Source: Chitinophaga sp. sic0106 | GTDB lineage: Bacteria; Bacteroidota; Bacteroidia; Chitinophagales; Chitinophagaceae | DNA length: 64,000 nucleotides | Reading direction: 5' to 3' | NCBI RefSeq assembly: GCF_019219075.1 | Contig: NZ_JAHUWJ010000009.1 | Location: 186,001 to 250,000 of the forward strand | In this document: positions 59,654 to 64,000 of the stretch, one piece after another | Layout: each line of letters begins with the position of its first letter | Numbering within the stretch: position 1 is the first letter of the stretch | Notes under the pieces: model-generated | What the model saw: the letters and a program-made list of their open reading frames with translations, nothing else | What the model was told of the DNA's origin: nothing | Database searches by the model: none | Position numbers and translations under genes: made by a program

Positions 59654-62191
59654 ATGGACATGGAAAATCAAACATCAGACGAATCTCTGCATAATGTCAC
59701 GCATGTAGGCGGCATGTATGAGAGCTGGTTCCTGGATTACGCTTCCTATGTAATCCTGGAGCGCGCGGTTCCCAGCATAGAAGATGGGTTAAAGCCCGTT
59801 CAGCGCCGTATCCTGCATGCCATGAAAGAAATGGATGACGGCCGCTTTAATAAAGTAGCTAACGTGATCGGACAAACGATGCAGTATCACCCGCACGGTG
59901 ATGCTTCCATCAGCGATGCCATCGTAAACCTAGGCCAAAAAGACCTGCTGATCGAAACCCAGGGTAACTGGGGAGATGTAAGAACAGGAGATGATGCAGC
60001 AGCAGCCAGGTATATTGAGGCTCGCCTCTCTAAATTTGCCCTGGAGGTAGCCTTCAATGCCAAAACAACAAGCTGGCAGCTGAGTTACGACGGCCGCAAA
60101 AATGAACCACTGGCACTGCCCATGAAGTTCCCGCTGCTGCTCGCGCAAGGTGCGGAAGGGATCGCTGTAGGTCTCTCTACCAAAATATTACCTCACAACT
60201 TCTGTGAACTTATAGATGCCTCCATCAAACTGCTCAAAGGAAAGAAATTCGAACTGTTTCCGGATTTCGCTACCGGCGGTATGGTGGATGTTGCCAACTA
60301 CAATGATGGTAAACGCGGTGGTAAAGTAAGAGTACGCGCACATATTGAGGAGCGCGACAAAAAAACGCTGGTGATCAAGGACGTGCCTTACGGCATCACT
60401 ACCACGCAGCTGATGGAATCTATCGTAAAAGCAAACGACAGCGGTAAAATAAAAATCCGTAAGGTAGTGGATAACACCGCCGCCAACGTGGAAATTGAAG
60501 TACACCTGGCACCTGGTATCTCCCCGGATATTACCATCGATGCCCTGTATGCATTTACTGACTGCGAAATTTCCATCTCCCCGAATGCCTGTGTGATTGT
60601 GGACGATAAACCGCAGTTCATTACGGCATCTGACCTGCTGAAGTCCTCTGTTGATTACAGCAGAGACCTGCTCCGCCAGGAACTGGAAATCAAACTCAGC
60701 GAACTCGAGGATAAATGGCATTACACCTCTCTCGAAAAAATCTTCTTTGAGAAAGGAATATATAAGGAACTTGAACAGAAGCATAAAGACTGGGACGCTG
60801 TACTGACGGCCATCGACAAAGCTTTTGCTCCGTATAAGAAAAACCTGAAACGTGCCATTGCCCGTGAAGATATCGTGAAGCTAACGGAAAAGCCTGTACG
60901 TAGAATTTATCGCCTCGATATCAATGAACTCAATGAACAGATCAAAGGCATTGAAGGAGATATCAAACAGGTGAAACACGACCTGGCTAACCTCACCGAT
61001 TTCACCATCGCTTACTTCGAAAACCTGCTGAAGAAGTACGGTAAAGGCAGGGAGCGTAATACCGAAATCAAAACCTTCGACACCATCCAGGTGCAGCAGG
61101 TGGCGATAGCCAACACCAAACTATATGTAAACCGCGCGGATGGCTTTATCGGTACTTCCCTGAAAAAGGATGAATTTGTGGCTGACTGCTCCGACCTTGA
61201 TAATATCATTGTTTTCCGTCGAGACGGTAAAATGCTGGTGACGAAAGTAGCCGATAAAACCTTTGTAGGTAAGGACATCATTCACGTGGACGTATTCCGC
61301 AAAAATGATGAGCGCACTACCTACAACATGATTTATGTGGAAGGTAAAACCGGCGTGAGCTATGCAAAACGCTTTAACGTTACCGGTGTTACCAGGGATA
61401 AAGAATATGAGCTCGCTCATAAAGGTGAGAAAAATTCTAAAGTACATTACTTCAGCGCCAATCCTAACGGGGAAGCGGAAGTAGTGACCATCAAGCTGAG
61501 CCCGAACTGCTCCGCCAGAAACAAAGAGTTTGACCTTTTCTTTGAAACCATCGCTATCAAAGGACGTATTTCCATGGGTAACCAGGTGACGAAATATCCT
61601 ATCCGCAGCGTGAAATTTAAAGAGAAAGGCGTTTCTACCCTGGCAGGACAGAAGATCTGGTTTGATCCCGAAACCGGCCGACTCAACACCGAAGAAAGAG
61701 GGGTGTACATCGGTAGTTTTGAAGGAGAAGATAAAATCTTTGCAGCCTTTAAAAACGGTACTTACGAGCTGACCAACTACGACCTCACCAACCGTTACGA
61801 ATCCAACGATATCGTGTATATCGAGAAATTCAGTCCGGATAAAGTGGTGACCGCGATCTACTTTGACGCAGATAAAAAGCAGTTTAACGTAAAACGTTTC
61901 CGCGTAGAAACGCAGACGCTGAACAACAAGTTCCTGTTTATCAAAGAAGGGAATGGCAACTACCTCGAAATGGTGACTACCCATACCCAACCGGTAGTAC
62001 TGTTGAAAACAGGTAAGAAACGCAGTCCGGAAGAAGAGGAAATCAACCTGGCTGAATTTATTGAAGTAACCGGCTGGAAAGCAGTAGGAACAAGGATTGC
62101 AGGCGATGACCTGATAAGTGCGGAACTGTTGTCTGAAGATGAAGATCCTGATCCGGAAGAAGATGCAGGTACACAGGGAGAATTGTTTTAA
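59654..62191 (+). CDS. parC: DNA topoisomerase IV subunit A
   Basis: The protein has 845 residues. The catalytic Tyr120 is in AAARYIEARLS. The helix that contacts DNA and quinolones contains HPHGDASISDAIV (79-91), in which Ala84 and Asp88 occupy the positions of E. coli ParC Ser80 and Glu84. The C-terminal beta-pinwheel half ends in an acidic tail. Together with ParE it decatenates chromosomes. The start could also be the ATG two codons later. Confidence 0.95.
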   Translation: MDMENQTSDESLHNVTHVGGMYESWFLDYASYVILERAVPSIEDGLKPVQRRILHAMKEMDDGRFNKVANVIGQTMQYHPHGDASISDAIVNLGQKDLLIETQGNWGDVRTGDDAAAARYIEARLSKFALEVAFNAKTTSWQLSYDGRKNEPLALPMKFPLLLAQGAEGIAVGLSTKILPHNFCELIDASIKLLKGKKFELFPDFATGGMVDVANYNDGKRGGKVRVRAHIEERDKKTLVIKDVPYGITTTQLMESIVKANDSGKIKIRKVVDNTAANVEIEVHLAPGISPDITIDALYAFTDCEISISPNACVIVDDKPQFITASDLLKSSVDYSRDLLRQELEIKLSELEDKWHYTSLEKIFFEKGIYKELEQKHKDWDAVLTAIDKAFAPYKKNLKRAIAREDIVKLTEKPVRRIYRLDINELNEQIKGIEGDIKQVKHDLANLTDFTIAYFENLLKKYGKGRERNTEIKTFDTIQVQQVAIANTKLYVNRADGFIGTSLKKDEFVADCSDLDNIIVFRRDGKMLVTKVADKTFVGKDIIHVDVFRKNDERTTYNMIYVEGKTGVSYAKRFNVTGVTRDKEYELAHKGEKNSKVHYFSANPNGEAEVVTIKLSPNCSARNKEFDLFFETIAIKGRISMGNQVTKYPIRSVKFKEKGVSTLAGQKIWFDPETGRLNTEERGVYIGSFEGEDKIFAAFKNGTYELTNYDLTNRYESNDIVYIEKFSPDKVVTAIYFDADKKQFNVKRFRVETQTLNNKFLFIKEGNGNYLEMVTTHTQPVVLLKTGKKRSPEEEEINLAEFIEVTGWKAVGTRIAGDDLISAELLSEDEDPDPEEDAGTQGELF

Positions 62192-62208
62192 AGAATTCTA
62201 AATAAGCC

Positions 62209-62231
62209 AAGGTCCGTCAATGACGGACCTT
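62209..62231 (+). terminator. Terminator of the topoisomerase IV operon
   Basis: AAGGTCCGTCA (62209-62219) and TGACGGACCTT (62221-62231) pair perfectly around one base, with a run of T to 62236. The REP palindrome begins directly at 62237. Confidence 0.85.
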
Positions 62232-62236
62232 TTTTT

Positions 62237-62261
62237 GTAGAGCCGCAATGCTTGCGGCTCC
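62237..62261 (+). repeat. REP palindrome, left copy, with GTAG foot
   Basis: The sequence reads GTAG, then the hairpin AGCCGCAA-TGC-TTGCGGCT, then CC. The stem GAGCCGCAA/TTGCGGCTC is perfect. The same 25 bases, with one change in the loop, occur inverted at 62989-63013, on the far side of the RAYT gene. It abuts the T-run of the parC terminator. Confidence 0.8.
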
Positions 62262-62380
62262 GCGCTGAAATTATCTCCACCATGCCTCCTGGCTTGTCAA
62301 ATATGTATTAGTATTCACCCAACCCTCACGTTTATATCCCCGGTATTATTAAAAATGTTAACCTTCAAAATCGAATTTAG

Positions 62381-62914
62381 ATGAATGAAAATAATGAAAA
62401 ATTCCAGGGTAAATACCGGGTGCATACCGCCTGTTTAAGAAATTGGAATTACGGAGATGTAGGATCTTATTTCGTTACTATCTGTACCAACAGGCATGAG
62501 TGTAATTTGGGGTATATTCTAAATAATGAGTTTATTCCGTTCGAGATGAGCAAAATCGTAGCAGTCGAATGGATAAAGACCTTTGAAATGCGACAAGATA
62601 TGAACCTGCAATTGGACAAGTTTATTGTTATGCCTAATCACATCCATGCAATTATCCATATCGGCGAAAATAAGTATAATAAGGCATTAGATATCAATAG
62701 CAATCTCTATGGTGTTCAATCGAAGAACCTTCCTGCGATTATTCGTGGGTTTAAAGCATCAGTGAAAAAACAGGCTATTGCTAATAAAATCAAATTTGAG
62801 TGGCAGCCACGATATCATGAACATATTATTCGCACAGAGAGTGCATATCAGTTGATAGCAGAATACATAGAAAATAATCCTGAAAGGTGGCGGCAGGATA
62901 AGTTTTATAGATAA
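62381..62914 (+). CDS. REP-associated tyrosine transposase (RAYT, Y1 HUH family)
   Basis: The protein has 177 residues. The HUH motif is in VMPNH87-I-H89AII, preceded by the conserved YFVTICT (30-36). The C terminus has WQPRYHEHII (141-150) and EYIENNPERW (161-170), whose Tyr162 is the likely nucleophile. These are hallmarks of the single-domain RAYT branch of the IS200/IS605-like Y1 transposases, which process REP palindromes. No tnpB is present. The gene is visibly richer in A+T than its neighbours. It is flanked by inverted REP copies at 62237-62261 and 62989-63013. Confidence 0.9.
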   Translation: MNENNEKFQGKYRVHTACLRNWNYGDVGSYFVTICTNRHECNLGYILNNEFIPFEMSKIVAVEWIKTFEMRQDMNLQLDKFIVMPNHIHAIIHIGENKYNKALDINSNLYGVQSKNLPAIIRGFKASVKKQAIANKIKFEWQPRYHEHIIRTESAYQLIAEYIENNPERWRQDKFYR

Positions 62915-62988
62915 ATGATTTTGTATGCGTATAGAGTGCGTTAATATGAAGGAGATGATGAAAGAGATTTTAGCAAAGATTGAAGGGA

Positions 62989-63013
62989 GGAGCCGCAAGA
63001 ATTGCGGCTCTAC
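62989..63013 (-). repeat. REP palindrome, right copy, with GTAG foot
   Basis: On the minus strand the sequence reads GTAG, then AGCCGCAA-TTC-TTGCGGCT, then CC; it differs from the left copy by one loop base. Its GTAG supplies the TAG stop codon (complement of 63010-63012) of the secreted protein gene reading toward it. Confidence 0.8.
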
Positions 63014-63975
63014 TTTTGTTGTTTTTTAGGTGTCTGTTCTTTTATATAATCCTCCTCACTTTTTGGATTAGTCATACTCTTCTTTTTCACATCCAGCGGC
63101 TGTGGTACCGGGGCACCCTTGCCCAGGGGTATGGCATCATTGAAGATTTTTTGGACGTGCAGCCACTTGCCGGCCGTCCATTTGAAACCTTCGTAATCCA
63201 TGTCAGATACGAGTGTATGCTTTTTCTCCGGTTCATTACTTTCTGAAATGAGGTGATCGAAGATGATCATGTCCGCATCCTTGTTGTAATTGAGGCTGAT
63301 GGAACTTTCCTTTTTATACTCCAGGATAAAACGGTTGCTGGTGGGCTTTTTCACGCTATCAGCGGTGTAGCTGAAAAAAGGTCCGCCAAATACAGGCTGG
63401 CCATTTTTAAAGGAGAGCATTTCCACTATTTTCTTTTGGCTCCGTGGATTATTGGCATCCCAGCCGAAGAGGGTATAGTATTCCTGGTTAAAATAATGGC
63501 GTTGTTCGATATTGTAGTAGAGGCAACCGTACCAGTACTTGTTATCAGCGATGGTATCGGTGTTAACCATATAATCGCTGGCATCAAACAGGGGGAAAAG
63601 TTTCAGGGAGCCGTCCGGGGTATTCATCTGGATGGCGCCGAAATGGCGGTAGAAGCCATTTTCATGCTCCAGGGCCCAGGTGAAAATGCGGAAGGCACTG
63701 TCTTTCGGATATTGAATGGAGACGGTCTGAAGAGAATCAAACCGGAATTTGAATGAGTACTTGTTTTTGAGCGCTTTGACGAGGGTAGGTATGAAGGCAT
63801 CGCAGGCCTGCTGCCTGCCATCGTCGCCGCGGCCGGCGAAAATATCCTTGCTGAGTTGTTGCAGTGTATCCTGGTATCTGGCCAGATTGGCTTTGGCAGC
63901 GGCATCAGGCTGCTGTGCGCGGGCGGTGACGCCAGCGGTTATAAGCAGTATGGATATTACTATTTTTTTTACCAT
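63010..63975 (-). CDS. Exported hypothetical protein
   Basis: The protein has 321 residues with a signal peptide (1-20, VTARA). The mature part is rich in Tyr, Asn and Phe with segments such as YYNIEQRHYFNQEYYTLFGWD and WTAGKWLHVQKIF, and resembles exported proteins of unknown function in this phylum. The C terminus is Lys-rich (EQTPKKQQK). The TAG stop lies in the REP palindrome at 62989-63013, so REP insertion may have changed the end of the gene. The function is not recognised. Confidence 0.75.
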   Translation of the reverse strand: MVKKIVISILLITAGVTARAQQPDAAAKANLARYQDTLQQLSKDIFAGRGDDGRQQACDAFIPTLVKALKNKYSFKFRFDSLQTVSIQYPKDSAFRIFTWALEHENGFYRHFGAIQMNTPDGSLKLFPLFDASDYMVNTDTIADNKYWYGCLYYNIEQRHYFNQEYYTLFGWDANNPRSQKKIVEMLSFKNGQPVFGGPFFSYTADSVKKPTSNRFILEYKKESSISLNYNKDADMIIFDHLISESNEPEKKHTLVSDMDYEGFKWTAGKWLHVQKIFNDAIPLGKGAPVPQPLDVKKKSMTNPKSEEDYIKEQTPKKQQK

Positions 63976-64000
63976 ATCTATAATACGGTTGTAAGGTCGA

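Noticed and set aside
62381..62914. Full IS200/IS605 insertion sequence
   Set aside because: There is no tnpB, and the flanks are GTAG-REP palindromes, not typical IS200/IS605 subterminal ends. The protein fits the RAYT branch better.

Overview
The window is a chromosomal segment of a Bacteroidota bacterium, most likely a member of the Chitinophagaceae close to Chitinophaga. Four things point there. The gene families are typical of the phylum: a beta-barrel TonB-dependent receptor, a Reg_prop/Y_Y_Y sensor kinase, DUF4382, DUF4294 and DUF5723-like proteins, and bacillithiol genes. The block rpmB-rpmG-DUF4295-ftsY is characteristic. Shine-Dalgarno sequences are few. Promoters of the TTTG-N19..22-TAnnTTTG type occur repeatedly. 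No tRNA, rRNA, CRISPR array, prophage or integrated element with integrase was seen. This assignment rests on reading the sequence, not on a database search.

Layout. 1-5.8 kb: end of a secreted protein, a small membrane protein, a YkuD-type L,D-transpeptidase, then a gluconate-dehydrogenase-like set (one small Tat-type subunit and two tandem GMC flavoproteins). 5.8-13.2 kb: methyltransferase, GH35 beta-galactosidase, CBS protein, outer-membrane receptor, a small secreted protein with an unusual start-codon hairpin, and aspartokinase. 13.3-17.7 kb: fructose-1,6-bisphosphatase, GNAT, CAP lipoprotein, ABC ATPase, DinB/YfiT-type protein and Nudix hydrolase. 17.7-21.6 kb (minus strand): tonB-like, DUF5723-like and folC. 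21.7-24.3 kb: MFS transporter, a striking repeat island, and an AraC regulator. 24.4-27.4 kb (minus): an arginase-family, membrane protein and radical SAM operon. 27.6-34 kb: ccmE-ccmF, hydrolase, DUF4294, a plug-like secreted protein and bshB1. 34-39.9 kb: serine hydrolase, peroxiredoxin/AhpD pair, ribosomal proteins L28 and L33, DUF4295, ftsY and a JmjC-like cupin. 40-47.7 kb: rimO, a DEAD-box helicase, glgB, a DUF4382 lipoprotein, a MORN-like protein and a microprotein. 47.9-56.1 kb: GH31 glucosidase, a YCF48/BNR-like protein, a two-component system and two microproteins. 56.4-62.2 kb: topoisomerase IV operon (parE, DUF1835, cupin, parC). 62.2-64 kb: a REP-associated tyrosine transposase between inverted REP palindromes, then a secreted hypothetical protein.

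Most genes are housekeeping or polysaccharide and envelope functions. The unusual content is between the genes. (1) A RAYT gene is bracketed by 25-bp inverted palindromes carrying the GTAG foot that RAYT enzymes are known to recognise; one copy, and a diverged copy near 24.4 kb, supply or abut the TAG stop codon of the neighbouring gene. (2) A 340-bp island of octamer-built repeats is closed at both ends by inward-acting terminators. (3) Four microproteins with one predicted membrane span lie in gaps that would normally be left empty. (4) A hairpin containing a nine-codon leader ORF covers the start codon of a small secreted protein. (5) Several pairs of perfect hairpins share bases at their junction.
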